NCBI RefSeq assembly: GCF_014270065.1
Contig: NZ_JACNME010000008.1
Coordinates: 88,724-152,723 of the forward strand
Length of the DNA stretch: 64,000 nucleotides
Direction of reading: 5' to 3'
DNA from: Quadrisphaera sp. RL12-1S
GTDB taxonomy: Bacteria; Actinomycetota; Actinomycetes; Actinomycetales; Quadrisphaeraceae
The stretch's first letter is position 1. Each line of letters begins with the position of its first letter. Below the pieces are notes generated by a model. That model did not search any database. It worked only from the letters and a program-made list of their open reading frames with translations, and was not told the DNA's origin. Both the position numbers and the translations under genes were made by a program. Below, piece after piece: positions 12,937 through 23,019 of this stretch.

Positions 12937-14389
12937 CGCTGACCAGCTCCTGCTCCTGCTGCTGCTCCGGAGCGCGCTCGCGCTCCTCCTCGGACTGCCG
13001 GCGCTCGCGCTCCTTGCGCTCGCGCTTCTCCCGCTTGCGCTCGGCCTTCTCGTCGCGCTCGCGCTCGCGGTCCCGCTCGCGCTCGCCGTCGTCGTCGTCC
13101 TCGCCCGCGTCGGGCTCCTCGGCGCGGTGGACGACCACCGTGGTGATGCGGTGCCCGTCCACCTCGTCGGCCAGGAGCACCAGGCCCGCCACCTCGGCCT
13201 CGTCACCCACCACGGGCACGGTGCCGAGGGCCTTGGCGAGCAGGCCGCCGGTGGAGTCGACCTCGTCCTCGTCGATCTCCAGGCCGAACAGGTCGCCCAG
13301 GTCCTCCACGTGCAGCCGCGCGCTGACCCGGAAGCCGCCGTCGTCCAGGGGCACCACGTCGGGGGACTCGGTGTCGGTCTCGTCGGTGATCTCCCCGACG
13401 ATCTCCTCCAGGAGGTCCTCCAGGGTGACCAGCCCGGCCACGCCGCCGTACTCGTCGATGACCAGGGCCAGGTGCAGCGAGGCGCCCTGCATCTCGCGCA
13501 GGAGCGCGTCCACCTGCTTGGTCTCCGGCACGAAGACGGGTCGGCGCGCCAGGTCCCGGGCGCGGGCGGTGGCCCCCCGGCGCCGCACGGGCCTGTCGTG
13601 CAGCACCCTGACGACGTCCTTGAGGTGGAGGACGCCCACCACGTCGTCCACGGTGGAGCCCACCACCGGGAGCCGGGAGTGCCCGGAGGCCAGGAAGAGG
13701 TCGAGCGCCTCGCGGGACTCGGTGTCCTCGGGGATGGTCACCATGTCGGTGCGGGGGCTCATGACCTCGCGGACGATGGTGTCACCCAGCTCGAAGACGG
13801 AGTGGATCATCTCCCGCTCGCCGGCCTCGATGATCGCCGACTCGCTCGCCCTGTCCACCAGCTCGCGCAGCTCGCCCTCGGTGGAGAACGGCCCGTCGCG
13901 GTAGCCGCGCCCGGGGGTCACGGCGTTGGCGAGCGCCACCAGGCCGCGCGACAGCGGTCCGAGCAGCCCCGTGAGCGCGCGCAGCTGCCCCGCCGAGCGC
14001 AGCGCCATGCGCTCGGGGTTCTGCCGGCCGACGGTGCGGGGGCTCACGCCGAGCAGGGTGAACACGACCCCGCCCATGACGACGGCGGTGACCAGGCCCA
14101 CCCACCACTGGGAGAACAGCGCGGCGGAGGCGAGCGCGGCGCAGACGGTCGCGAGGGCCTCGAACGTCACGCGCACGAGGGTGGCCACGGACAGCGCGGG
14201 CACCGGGTCGGCCACGAGGGCGAGCACCGCCGGCGCGCCGCGGCGCCCGTCGGCCGCGAGCCGCTGCGCCTCGGCGCGGGTCAGGCGCGACAGCGCCGCC
14301 TCGGCGGCCGCGAGGTAGCCCGCCACCACCAGCCCGAGCACCGCGGCCGCCGCCAGCCAGGGCAGCGAGGCGTCGGGGACGGGCGTCAC
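12926..14389 (-). CDS. CNNM/CorC-type membrane protein with CBS pair
   Basis: The 487-residue protein has an N-terminal membrane domain (about residues 1-180, four hydrophobic segments). Two CBS domains follow (about 205-330, with MSPRTDMVTIP and VIDEYGGVAGLVTLEDLLEEIVGEI), then a CorC_HlyC domain (about 345-430). It is the class linked to magnesium or cobalt export, although the transport role in actinobacteria is not firmly proven. The last 60 residues are an extremely charged Glu/Arg/Lys tail ending in a glutamine-rich stretch. The gene starts with GTG 25 bp after ybeY and overlaps era. Confidence 0.88.
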   Translation of the reverse strand: MTPVPDASLPWLAAAAVLGLVVAGYLAAAEAALSRLTRAEAQRLAADGRRGAPAVLALVADPVPALSVATLVRVTFEALATVCAALASAALFSQWWVGLVTAVVMGGVVFTLLGVSPRTVGRQNPERMALRSAGQLRALTGLLGPLSRGLVALANAVTPGRGYRDGPFSTEGELRELVDRASESAIIEAGEREMIHSVFELGDTIVREVMSPRTDMVTIPEDTESREALDLFLASGHSRLPVVGSTVDDVVGVLHLKDVVRVLHDRPVRRRGATARARDLARRPVFVPETKQVDALLREMQGASLHLALVIDEYGGVAGLVTLEDLLEEIVGEITDETDTESPDVVPLDDGGFRVSARLHVEDLGDLFGLEIDEDEVDSTGGLLAKALGTVPVVGDEAEVAGLVLLADEVDGHRITTVVVHRAEEPDAGEDDDDGERERDRERERDEKAERKREKRERKERERRQSEEERERAPEQQQEQELVSGES

Positions 14390-14414
14390 GGCCGGCTCGG
14401 CCGCTGCGGACGGG

Positions 14415-14902
14415 TCACGACGGCTGGGGCCGGCGCGACAGGAACGTCAGCAGCAGCCGGCGCTGGAGGGCGAACATCTCGCGCTCCTCGTCGGGCTCGG
14501 CGTGGTCGAAGCCGAGCAGGTGCAGGCAGCCGTGGGTGACGAGCAGCAGCACCTCCTCGGCGGTGGAGTGACCGGACTCGCGCGCCTGGCGGGCGGCGAC
14601 CTCGGGGCACACCACCACGTCGCCCAGGAGCCCGGGCGGGCTGGGCTCGTCCTCGCTGCCGGGGCGCAGCTCGTCCATGGGGAAGCTCAGGACGTCGGTG
14701 GGCCCGGGCTCGTCCATCCACTGCTCGTGCAGCGCCGTCATGGCGGTGGTGTCCACGAGGATCACCGACAGGTCGGCCGCGGGGTGCACGTGCATCTCGG
14801 CCAGCACGAACCGGGCCAGCTCGGAGACCTCGCCCACGGAGACGCCGGGGCCACCGGCGCCGGACGGGTCGGTGAAGCCCGACTCGTCGACCACCTCGAC
14901 GC

Positions 14903-14906
<4 letters not shown>
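14415..14906 (-). CDS. ybeY: Endoribonuclease YbeY
   Basis: The 163-residue protein carries the metal-binding signature [11 protein letters not shown] near residues 125-135 and the DVLSFP motif near residue 72. YbeY is a metalloenzyme for 16S rRNA 3'-end maturation and ribosome quality control. The GTG start overlaps the phoH stop in a GTGA tetranucleotide (14903-14906), so translation is likely coupled. The length is normal for the family. Confidence 0.95.
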
Positions 14907-16006
<1,100 letters not shown>

Positions 16007-16224
16007 GGGAGGGGCTGGGCGCCCCGGTCTCCTGCTGGCCGGGCCCCTGACCGGGGCCGATCGAGGTCCAGGGTAGCTCTCGGGACCGTCAGCGCACCGA
16101 CGGATGCTCCGCCGGGCGGGCCGCGGAGCGCTCCGCGAGGCGCGTCGGGCACGACGCACCTAGCGTCGTCGTCATCGACACCACCGACACCACCGACGCG
16201 CCCCCCGCCGGCCCCTCCGCCGGG

Positions 16225-18180
16225 GTGCTGTCCGAGCGGCTCCGCGCCGATGAGGCGCGGCGCGCCCCGGTGCCGGGCTCGCACCGCGACGTCGCCCCGG
16301 TCCGCTGGGCGGACGGGTCCTCCCCCTCGCCCTCCCCCGCGCACGAGCGCGACGGTCACGGGTGGGCGGACCTGCGCACCTACGCGGCGCTCGGCGACGG
16401 CCGCACCGTGGCGCTGGTCGCCCGGGACGGCCGGGTCGACTGGCTGCCGCTGCCCGACCTCGACTCCACGCCGCCGTTCGCCGCGCTGCTCGACCCCGAC
16501 GACGGCGGGTGCGTGGAGCTGGCGCCGGTGGAGCCGTTCGAGGTGGAGCGCCAGCACGTCCCCGGCACCAACGTGCTGACCACCACCTTCCGCACCGCGA
16601 GCGGTGCGGTGCGGGTGACGGACTGCCTGAGCACCGGGGTGGCGGGCCGGCTGCCGTGGGCCGAGCTCGGTCGCCGCGTCGAGGGTCTGACGGGCCGGGT
16701 GCGGGTGCGGGCCGTGGTCCGGCCCGGCACCTGCCTGGGCACCGCCGGCCCGTGGGTGCAGCGCACCTCCGCCGCCACGCTGCTGCGCGTGGACGGCCTG
16801 ACGATGGCCGTGGTCGCGGAGGTCCTGGACCCGGGCCCGGCGGACGCGGACGGCGGCGGCGCCCGGCTCCAGCGCACCGACGGCGAGCGGGAGGTGCGGG
16901 TGGACCTGGACGTGGTGGCGGGCTCGCGCTCGGTGCTCGGCCTGGTGGCCACCTCCGGCGAGCCGCTGTGGGTCCCGTCGGGCGAGGCGGTGGACGCCGG
17001 CGTCGACCGGACCGTGGAGAACTGGCGGGCCTGGTCGCGCACGTTCGACTGGGACGGACCGTGGGACGCCGCGGTGCGCCGCAGCGCCATGGTGCTCAAA
17101 CTGCTGCTCCACGCCCCGAGCGGGGCCGTGGCGGCCGCCGCCACGACGTCGCTGCCGGAGGACCCGTCGGGATCGAAGTGCTGGGACTACCGCTTCGCCT
17201 GGGTGCGCGACTCCGCCTACAGCCTGCAGGCCATGATGCGCTTCGGGCTGCGCGAGGAGCCCCACGCGGCGGTCAGCTGGCTGCTGCGGACCATCCGCTC
17301 CGACGGCGCCGTCCCCGACGTCTTCTACGCGCTGTCGGGCCGCGTGCCGCGCGGCGGCGTCGAGGAGCTGCAGGCCCCCGGCTGGCGCGGCGCGGGTCCG
17401 GTGGTCCGCGGGAACGGCGCTGCCGGGCAGCTGCAGCTGGGCGTCTACGGGGACCTCTTCAGCATCCTGCGGCTCTACGTCGACGGCGGCGGGGCGCTGG
17501 ACGCCGAGACCGGTCGGCAGCTGGCCTCCACCGCCGACGCCGCGTGCGACCGGTGGCGCCAGCCCGACGCCGGCATGTGGGAGCTGCACACGGCGCGCCA
17601 CTACACCAGCAGCAAGATGGGCTGCTGGCAGGCGCTCACCCACGCCGTCCACCTCGCCGAGCTGGGCCAGGTGCCCGGCGACCCGTCCCGGTGGCGCTCG
17701 GAGGCGGCGCTCATCCAGCGGTGGGTGGCCGAGCACTGCTGGTCGGAGCGGCTGGGCGCCTACACCTGGTACCCCGGCACCGAGCGGCTGGACGCGTCCG
17801 TGCTCCTGCACGCCGTGAGCGGCTTCGACCGCGGGCCGCGCATGAGCTCGACCCTGGACGCGCTGCGCCGCGAGCTGGGCCACGGCCCCCACCTGTACCG
17901 CTACACGGGGGCCGCGGCCGAGGAGGGCAGCTTCGTGGCCTGCTCGTTCTGGATGGTCTCCGCGCTGCAGCTGTGCGGACGCGGCGAGGAGGCGCGGGCG
18001 CTCATGGACGCCCTGGTCGACGGGCCGGAGGCGGTGCTCAACGACGTCGGCGTGCTGGCGGAGATGGTCGACCCGGCCACCGGGCACTGGCTGGGCAACC
18101 TGCCGCAGGCGCTGAGCCACCTGGCGCTGGTCAACGCCGCCGTCACGGTGCACGAGCACCAGGACGACCAGGACGACTGA
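16225..18180 (+). CDS. Glycoside hydrolase family 15 protein (glucoamylase/trehalase-like)
   Basis: The 651-residue protein shows the GH15 (alpha/alpha)6 domain after an N-terminal beta region. Features are WLPLPDLDSTPPFAALLD near residue 75, FAWVRDSAYSLQAMMRFG near 325, the first catalytic glutamate in AGMWELHTARHYTSSKMG near 450, and EEGSFVACSFWMVSALQ near 567. It likely hydrolyses alpha-glucosidic bonds; actinobacterial relatives include trehalases. No signal peptide is seen, so it is cytoplasmic. The GTG at 16225 has no ribosome site. The frame stays open to an ATC at 16174 that lies 7 nt after TAGCGT (16161-16166), so the true start is uncertain. Confidence 0.88.
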   Translation: MLSERLRADEARRAPVPGSHRDVAPVRWADGSSPSPSPAHERDGHGWADLRTYAALGDGRTVALVARDGRVDWLPLPDLDSTPPFAALLDPDDGGCVELAPVEPFEVERQHVPGTNVLTTTFRTASGAVRVTDCLSTGVAGRLPWAELGRRVEGLTGRVRVRAVVRPGTCLGTAGPWVQRTSAATLLRVDGLTMAVVAEVLDPGPADADGGGARLQRTDGEREVRVDLDVVAGSRSVLGLVATSGEPLWVPSGEAVDAGVDRTVENWRAWSRTFDWDGPWDAAVRRSAMVLKLLLHAPSGAVAAAATTSLPEDPSGSKCWDYRFAWVRDSAYSLQAMMRFGLREEPHAAVSWLLRTIRSDGAVPDVFYALSGRVPRGGVEELQAPGWRGAGPVVRGNGAAGQLQLGVYGDLFSILRLYVDGGGALDAETGRQLASTADAACDRWRQPDAGMWELHTARHYTSSKMGCWQALTHAVHLAELGQVPGDPSRWRSEAALIQRWVAEHCWSERLGAYTWYPGTERLDASVLLHAVSGFDRGPRMSSTLDALRRELGHGPHLYRYTGAAAEEGSFVACSFWMVSALQLCGRGEEARALMDALVDGPEAVLNDVGVLAEMVDPATGHWLGNLPQALSHLALVNAAVTVHEHQDDQDD

Positions 18181-18217
18181 GGCGGCTGAGGCGGCTGAGG
18201 CGCCGGAGCGCCGCCGG

Positions 18218-18565
18218 TCAGCCGGGGGGCCAGCCCATCGGGCGCCCGCCGAGCACGTGCCCGTGCACGTGGAAGACGCTCTGGCCGACGCCCGCCCCCG
18301 TGTTGAACACCAGCCGGAACTGCCCGTCGTCCAGCTCGGAGGCCACCCGCGCCGCCGTCGCGGTGACCTCGGCCAGCACCTCGGGGTCCGCGGCGGCGAG
18401 GGCTGGCACGTCGCGGTGGTGCTCGACCGGCACGACGAGCACGTGCAGCGGGGCCTGCGGGTCGAGGTCGCGGAAGGCGACGACGCGGTCCGTGCGCGCG
18501 ACCACCTGCGCCGGCACGTCGCCGGAGGCGATCCGGCAGAAGATGCAGTCAGGGTCCTGGGCCAC
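18218..18565 (-). CDS. HIT-family nucleotide phosphoramidase
   Basis: The 115-residue protein is of the HinT type. It has the N-terminal CIFCRIASGDVPA zinc/cysteine motif, VVPVEHHRDV, and the histidine triad HVHGHVLGG near residues 97-105. It hydrolyses adenosine phosphoramidates, acting in the cytoplasm as a dimer. The GTG at 18565 was taken because family similarity begins right after it (AQDPDCIFC). In many actinobacteria it sits in the dnaJ2-phoH interval, as here. Confidence 0.93.
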   Translation of the reverse strand: MAQDPDCIFCRIASGDVPAQVVARTDRVVAFRDLDPQAPLHVLVVPVEHHRDVPALAAADPEVLAEVTATAARVASELDDGQFRLVFNTGAGVGQSVFHVHGHVLGGRPMGWPPG

Positions 18566-18666
18566 CCGCCGACGGTACCCACCCGCAGGTGACGATCCGG
18601 TCACCCGGTGAGGGCGGTCGGCGCGTCCTGGCCCGCGCAGACCGCCCGCAGCGGTAGGAACGGGGC

Positions 18667-19248
18667 ATGCGAGCCCACACCCGGACCCAGCGGGCACACC
18701 GCACCGCCCGCCTGACCGCCCGCGCCGGCGCGCCGGTCGCCGTCGCGATGGCGCTGCTGCTGTCCGGCTGCGGCGGGGCCCAGACCGCCACCGAGCCGGT
18801 CGGCGCCGACACCACCAGCAGCGCGGCGAGCACGAGCGCGTCGTCGTCCTCCGCGAGCTCCTCGGCGACCACCACGTCCGCGGCGAGCGGGTCCGCGGCC
18901 ACCGCCGCCGGTCCCGCCGCCACCGGCTCGGGCACGTCGAAGTCCGTGGTGATCACCGCTCCCACCGAGGGCGAGCACCTGCCGGCCGGCCCGATGGGGA
19001 TCGTCGGCCAGGGCTCGGCGCCCGAGGGCACCCTGCTGTACAAGATCACGCAGGCCGACGGCACGGTGCTGTCCGACGGGTACACCGACGCCGGCGCCAA
19101 CGGCGCGGTGGGCGACTTCTCCATCCCCCAGACCGTCCAGAAGGGCACCTGCGCTCCCTGCACCGCCGAGGTCTGGGTGCCTGACGAGTCCGCGGGCGAG
19201 GGCAAGGTCGGCTCCGGCGCCGCGAAGGTCACCTTCTACGTCGACTGA
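18667..19248 (+). CDS. Lipoprotein with Gmad2-like immunoglobulin domain
   Basis: The 193-residue protein has a positively charged start, a hydrophobic core and a lipobox LLLSGC (Cys near residue 36), so it should be anchored to the outer face of the membrane. A roughly 60-residue Ser/Thr/Ala linker follows. The C-terminal domain (about residues 95-193) begins ITAPTEGEHLPAGPMGIVGQG and ends KVTFYVD, resembling the Gmad2 domain found on secreted and spore-germination proteins. The function is unknown. It is transcribed alone, between HIT and dnaJ2 genes that face the other way. Confidence 0.75.
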   Translation: MRAHTRTQRAHRTARLTARAGAPVAVAMALLLSGCGGAQTATEPVGADTTSSAASTSASSSSASSSATTTSAASGSAATAAGPAATGSGTSKSVVITAPTEGEHLPAGPMGIVGQGSAPEGTLLYKITQADGTVLSDGYTDAGANGAVGDFSIPQTVQKGTCAPCTAEVWVPDESAGEGKVGSGAAKVTFYVD

Positions 19249-19320
19249 CCGCCGTCGCCTGGCCGTCGTCGGCAGGCGCCGTCGCCTGACGCCGTCGGCG
19301 GACGCCCTGCACCGCCCTCC

Positions 19321-19420
19321 GCAGGTGACCGTGGTCACCTGCGGACGCGTCGGCCCAGCACGGTGCTGACGCGACTGACCGCGGTCACCTCCGGAGGTGA
19401 CCGCGGTCAGTCGCGTCAGC
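19321..19420. repeat. Two perfect palindromes between convergent genes
   Basis: The first (19321-19342) has 10-bp arms, GCAGGTGACC and its complement, around GT. The second (19365-19420) is a 56-bp perfect palindrome with no spacer, 28-bp arms and the centre CACCTCCGGAGGTG. Both contain GGTCACCT/AGGTGACC. The second is followed by TTTC on the plus strand. They sit between the lipoprotein gene and dnaJ2, which converge, so a bidirectional terminator is likely; the exceptional length suggests another role as well. Confidence 0.8.
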
Positions 19421-19451
19421 TTTCACAGCAGAGCAGGAGCAGCGCTGGACC

Positions 19452-19517
19452 AGTGCAGGAGCAGTGCAGGAGCAGTGCAGGAGCAGTGCAGGAGCAGTGC
19501 AGGAGCAGTGCAGGAGC
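19452..19517. repeat. Six-copy 11-bp tandem repeat after the dnaJ2 stop
   Basis: AGTGCAGGAGC is repeated six times without error, followed by a partial copy that meets the dnaJ2 stop codon (19524-19526). No protein is expected here. In dnaJ2 mRNA sense the unit reads GCTCCTGCACT. A related arrangement follows leuA at 8969. Confidence 0.9.
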
Positions 19518-19523
19518 AGTGCC

Positions 19524-20654
19524 TCAGCGGCCGGAGAAGCCCCGCTTGAGGCGGGAGAACACCCCGCCGGAGGCGGGTGAGAGCCGGCCCTCGGGGCGCT
19601 CCTCGCCGCGCAGCGCCGCCAGCTGGCGGAGCAGCTCGGCCTGCTCGTCGTCCAGACCCTTGGGCACCTGCACGTCGATGTGGACGTGCAGGTCGCCGCG
19701 ACCGCCGGAGCGCAGCCGCGCCGCGCCCAGGCCGCGCAGGGTGACCACCTCGGCGGGCTGGGTGCCGGGCCGGACCTCCACCTCGCGCAGGCCGTCGAGG
19801 GTCTCCATCTCCAGCACCGTGCCGAGCGCCGCCGCGGTCATCGGCACGGGCAGGGTGGCGTGCAGGTCCTCGCCGCGGCGGGTGAAGAGGTCGTGCTGGC
19901 GCTGGACCACCTCCACGTAGAGGTCGCCGGCGGGACCGCCGCCCGGGCCCACCTCGCCCTGGCCGGACAGCTGGATCCGGGTGCCGGTGTCCACGCCGGC
20001 GGGCACGCGGATGGTCAGCGTGCGCCGACGGCGCACGCGGCCGTCACCGGCGCACTCGTTGCACGGGTCGGGGATGGTGGTGCCGTAGCCGCCGCAGGCG
20101 GGGCAGGGGGAGGTGGTGAGCACCTGGCCGAGCAGCGACCGGGCGGCGCGCTGCACCTGTCCCTGGCCGTGGCAGACGTCGCAGGTGCGGACCTGGGTGC
20201 CCGGCTGGGCGCAGTTCCCGTTGCACGTCGGGCAGACGACGGCGGTGTCGACGGTGATCTCGCGCTCGGCGCCGAAGACGGCCTCGGCGAGGTCCACCTC
20301 GAGGCGGATCAGGGCGTCCTGGCCGGGCTGGGCGCGCGAGACCGGGCCGCGCGCGGCGCCGCCCCCACCGCCGAAGAAGGTGCCGAACAGGTCGCCGAGG
20401 TCGAAGGCCTGGCCGCCGCCCGGGAACCCGCCGCCGCCGAAGCCGCCGCCGGAGCTGCCGGTCGCGTCGTACACCCGCCGCTTGTCCGGGTTGCTCAGCA
20501 CCTCGTAGGCGGCCGAGACCTCCTTGAAGCGCTCCCCGGCGTCGGGGTTGACGTCGGGGTGGAGCTGGCGGGCCAGCTTGCGGTAGGCCTTCTTGACGTC
20601 CTCGGTGCTCGCGTCGCGCGGCACCCCGAGGGCGGCGTAGTGGTCGGTCGGCAC
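19524..20654 (-). CDS. dnaJ2: Chaperone DnaJ (second copy type, DnaJ2)
   Basis: The 376-residue cochaperone has an N-terminal J domain with the HPD motif (LHPDVN, near residue 32), a Gly/Phe-rich segment (about 70-115), a four-repeat zinc-binding region (about 145-205) and the C-terminal substrate-binding domains. It stimulates DnaK ATPase and delivers unfolded proteins. The first zinc repeat reads CPTCNGNC instead of CxxCxGxG; the other three are regular. The gene starts with GTG 74 bp after hrcA, so both form one heat-shock operon under the CIRCE element at 21811. An AGGAG lies about ten bases before the start. Confidence 0.95.
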   Translation of the reverse strand: MPTDHYAALGVPRDASTEDVKKAYRKLARQLHPDVNPDAGERFKEVSAAYEVLSNPDKRRVYDATGSSGGGFGGGGFPGGGQAFDLGDLFGTFFGGGGGAARGPVSRAQPGQDALIRLEVDLAEAVFGAEREITVDTAVVCPTCNGNCAQPGTQVRTCDVCHGQGQVQRAARSLLGQVLTTSPCPACGGYGTTIPDPCNECAGDGRVRRRRTLTIRVPAGVDTGTRIQLSGQGEVGPGGGPAGDLYVEVVQRQHDLFTRRGEDLHATLPVPMTAAALGTVLEMETLDGLREVEVRPGTQPAEVVTLRGLGAARLRSGGRGDLHVHIDVQVPKGLDDEQAELLRQLAALRGEERPEGRLSPASGGVFSRLKRGFSGR

Positions 20655-20728
20655 GGGTCAGACGCTCCTGAGGAGTGGGCAGGTCGGTCGGTGCAGCAGG
20701 GCGGGCGCGGCAGGTGCGGCGGGGCGGG

Positions 20729-21778
20729 TCACCGCGCCAGGACCCTGCTGAGGTAGCGGGCGACGGCGCGGACCGCGGCGATCGAGGTCGGGTAGTCCAT
20801 GCGCGTCGGTCCCAGGATGCCCAGGCGAGCGACCACCTCGCCGCCCGAGCCGTACCCGGAGGCCACGACGGCGGCGTCGGAGAGCCCGCTGTGCACGATC
20901 TCGCGGCCGATGCGCACCGAGACGCCGCTGGCGGGGTCGTCCGCCATCTCCGCGAGCAGGCGCAGCACCACCACCTGCTCCTCGATCGCCTCGAGGACGG
21001 GCGCCACGGAGGCGGAGAACCCCCCGGCGCCGCGGACGAGGTTGGCGGTGCCCGCCAGCACCATCCGCTCCTCGCGGGTGGCGTCGAGGGCGGAGCGCAG
21101 GGCGGCCGCCACGGCACCGGCGGCCGCGGCGTCCTCGGGGCGGGCCGCCGACCAGGAGGCGACCACGCCGTCGAGCGCGACCACGGCCTCGTCGGCACGG
21201 CGGCTGGCGGTGGCCGCGTTGAGGCGTCCGCGCAGCTCGGTCACGAGCTCGGGGGCCACCTCGGGCGCCTCGGGCGGCACCTCCACCGAGCGCTGCTCCA
21301 CGCGGCCGCTGTCGGTGATGAGCACCAGCACCAGCCGGCGCGGGGCCAGCTGGACCAGCTCCACGTGGCGCACCCGGGCGCGGGCCAGGGAGGGGTACTG
21401 GATGACGGCCACCTGCTGGGTGAGCTGCGCGAGCGCCCGCACCGTGCGCTCCAGCACGTCGTCGAGGTCGACCGGCTGGCCGCCCTCGCCCAGCAGCCTG
21501 TCGATGGCGCGCCGCTCGGCCGGTGACAGCGGGCGCACGGCGGGCAGCCCGTCGACGAAGGCGCGGTAGCCCTTGTCGGTGGGCACCCGGCCGGCGCTGG
21601 TGTGGGGCTGGGCGATGAGCCCCTCCTCCTCCAGCGCGGCCATGTCGTTGCGGATGGTGGCCGGGGACACGCCGAGGGCGTGCCGCTCCACGAGCGCCTT
21701 GGAGCCGACGGGCTCCTGCGTGGCGACGTAGTCCTCGACGATGGCCCGCAGGACGGCGAGGCGCCGGGGCTCGGTCAC
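20729..21778 (-). CDS. hrcA: Heat-inducible transcription repressor HrcA
   Basis: The 349-residue repressor begins with a winged helix-turn-helix ([31 protein letters not shown]...[18 protein letters not shown]). The GAF-like dimer domain follows. HrcA binds CIRCE and controls heat-shock genes in response to GroEL availability. The GTG at 21778 follows GGGAGGG; the longer frame to 21826 overlaps the CIRCE operator and is unlikely. The operator 33 bp upstream implies autoregulation. Confidence 0.96.
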   Translation of the reverse strand: MTEPRRLAVLRAIVEDYVATQEPVGSKALVERHALGVSPATIRNDMAALEEEGLIAQPHTSAGRVPTDKGYRAFVDGLPAVRPLSPAERRAIDRLLGEGGQPVDLDDVLERTVRALAQLTQQVAVIQYPSLARARVRHVELVQLAPRRLVLVLITDSGRVEQRSVEVPPEAPEVAPELVTELRGRLNAATASRRADEAVVALDGVVASWSAARPEDAAAAGAVAAALRSALDATREERMVLAGTANLVRGAGGFSASVAPVLEAIEEQVVVLRLLAEMADDPASGVSVRIGREIVHSGLSDAAVVASGYGSGGEVVARLGILGPTRMDYPTSIAAVRAVARYLSRVLAR

Positions 21779-21810
21779 GGTGCGTCCCTCCCGCTCGTCG
21801 GCACCACTGC

Positions 21811-21835
21811 TGGCACTCAGCAGCACGGAGTGCCA
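21811..21835. promoter_or_regulatory. CIRCE operator
   Basis: The inverted repeat TGGCACTC-N9-GAGTGCCA has the CIRCE spacing of nine bases. It deviates from the TTAGCACTC consensus only at the outer bases. It lies just before hrcA and within about 45 bp of the divergent DUF3097 gene start, so HrcA may touch both promoters. Confidence 0.93.
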
Positions 21836-21877
21836 ATCCTACGCCGTCCGGCCGGAGCCGCAGGTAGCGTCGATCGG

Positions 21878-22882
21878 GTGCCGACTCCCCCGACACCCCC
21901 GCGGCGCCCCGCGTCCGCACCGCGGTCCGCGCCGCCAGCAGCGTCGTCGTCCTCAGCGCTCTACGGCGGCTGGGGCGCCTCCGCGCCGCTGCGCCGCGGC
22001 GACACCGTCACCGACCCCACCACGGGCCGGCGCCGCGCCCGCACCGCGAGCCGCGAGGTGCCGGCGGCCGTCGGGCTGGTGGTCGAGGACGTCGAGACCG
22101 GCTGGAGCGGCGCCGTGGTGCGCGTGGAGAAGGCCGGCGGTGTGCACGTGGTGGTGCTGGAGGACTGGAAGGGCCGCACCCGCAGCTTCCCCCTCGGGCC
22201 CGGGTTCCTCGAGGAGGGCCAGCCCGTGCGGCTCGTGCCGCCCGTCGGCCCGCCCCCGGCGGCGCGGACGGCCTCGGGAGCGGCGCCGCTGCGCCCGGGC
22301 CGCACCGCCAGCGGGTCCTTCGCCGTGGAGGGCGCCCGCGCCCGCGTGGCGCGCGGCTCGAGGATCTGGGTGGAGGGCAAGCACGACGCCGAGCTCGTGG
22401 AGAAGGTCTGGGGTGACGACCTCCGGGTCGAGGGCGTGGTGGTCGAGGGCCTGCAGGGCGTCGACCACCTCGCGGCCGCCGTCGCCGAGTTCCGTCCCGG
22501 GCCGGGCCGGCGGGTCGGGGTGCTGGTCGACCACCTCGTGACCGGCTCCAAGGAGACGCGCCTCGTGGCTGACGCGCTGCGCGCCGCGCCCGGCGCCGCC
22601 GACCACGTGCTCGTGGTGGGGCACCCCTACGTGGACGTGTGGCAGGCGGTGCGACCGGCGCGGCTCGGGCTGGACGCCTGGCCGGTGGTCCCGCGGGGCC
22701 GGCCGTGGAAGGAGGGCGTGCTCGAGGCCCTCGGCTGGCCGCACGACACCCCCGCCGACGTCGCCCGCGGCTGGCAGCGGGTGCTGGGGACCGTGCGGAC
22801 CATCGGGGACCTGGAGCCGACCCTGTCCGGGCGGGTGGAGGAGCTCATCGACTTCGTCACCGGGGACCAGCTGGACCGCTGA
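21878..22882 (+). CDS. DUF3097 family protein
   Basis: The 334-residue protein matches the conserved actinobacterial DUF3097 family. An N-terminal SH3-like segment (about 65-120) precedes a C-terminal domain that starts with RIWVEGKHDAELVEKVWGD near residue 165 and contains VGVLVDHLVTGSKE. The E-G-K-H-D and D-H patterns recall a TOPRIM nuclease fold, but this is inference. The GTG start lies 7 nt after TAGCGT (21865-21870), hence probably a leaderless mRNA. The gene is divergent from hrcA across the CIRCE region. Confidence 0.8.
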   Translation: MPTPPTPPRRPASAPRSAPPAASSSSALYGGWGASAPLRRGDTVTDPTTGRRRARTASREVPAAVGLVVEDVETGWSGAVVRVEKAGGVHVVVLEDWKGRTRSFPLGPGFLEEGQPVRLVPPVGPPPAARTASGAAPLRPGRTASGSFAVEGARARVARGSRIWVEGKHDAELVEKVWGDDLRVEGVVVEGLQGVDHLAAAVAEFRPGPGRRVGVLVDHLVTGSKETRLVADALRAAPGAADHVLVVGHPYVDVWQAVRPARLGLDAWPVVPRGRPWKEGVLEALGWPHDTPADVARGWQRVLGTVRTIGDLEPTLSGRVEELIDFVTGDQLDR

Positions 22883-23019
22883 CCGCGCGGACGGGGGCAG
22901 GAGACGGAGCAGGGGGACGACGAGCAGCGCCGTCCGGGCGTGTGGCGCTGGTGCCGGGTGGCATCTTCCGGAACCCTGGGGGCTGGCCCGCGGAGAGCCC
23001 CGGGCCGCGAGGAGGAGAA

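Noticed and set aside
19452..19517. A CRISPR array.
   Set aside because: The units are 11 bp, adjacent and without spacers, and no cas gene is near.
18667..20660. A mobile element marked by the palindromes and repeats.
   Set aside because: No transposase, terminal repeats or target duplication are visible; the repeats are best treated as intergenic structure.
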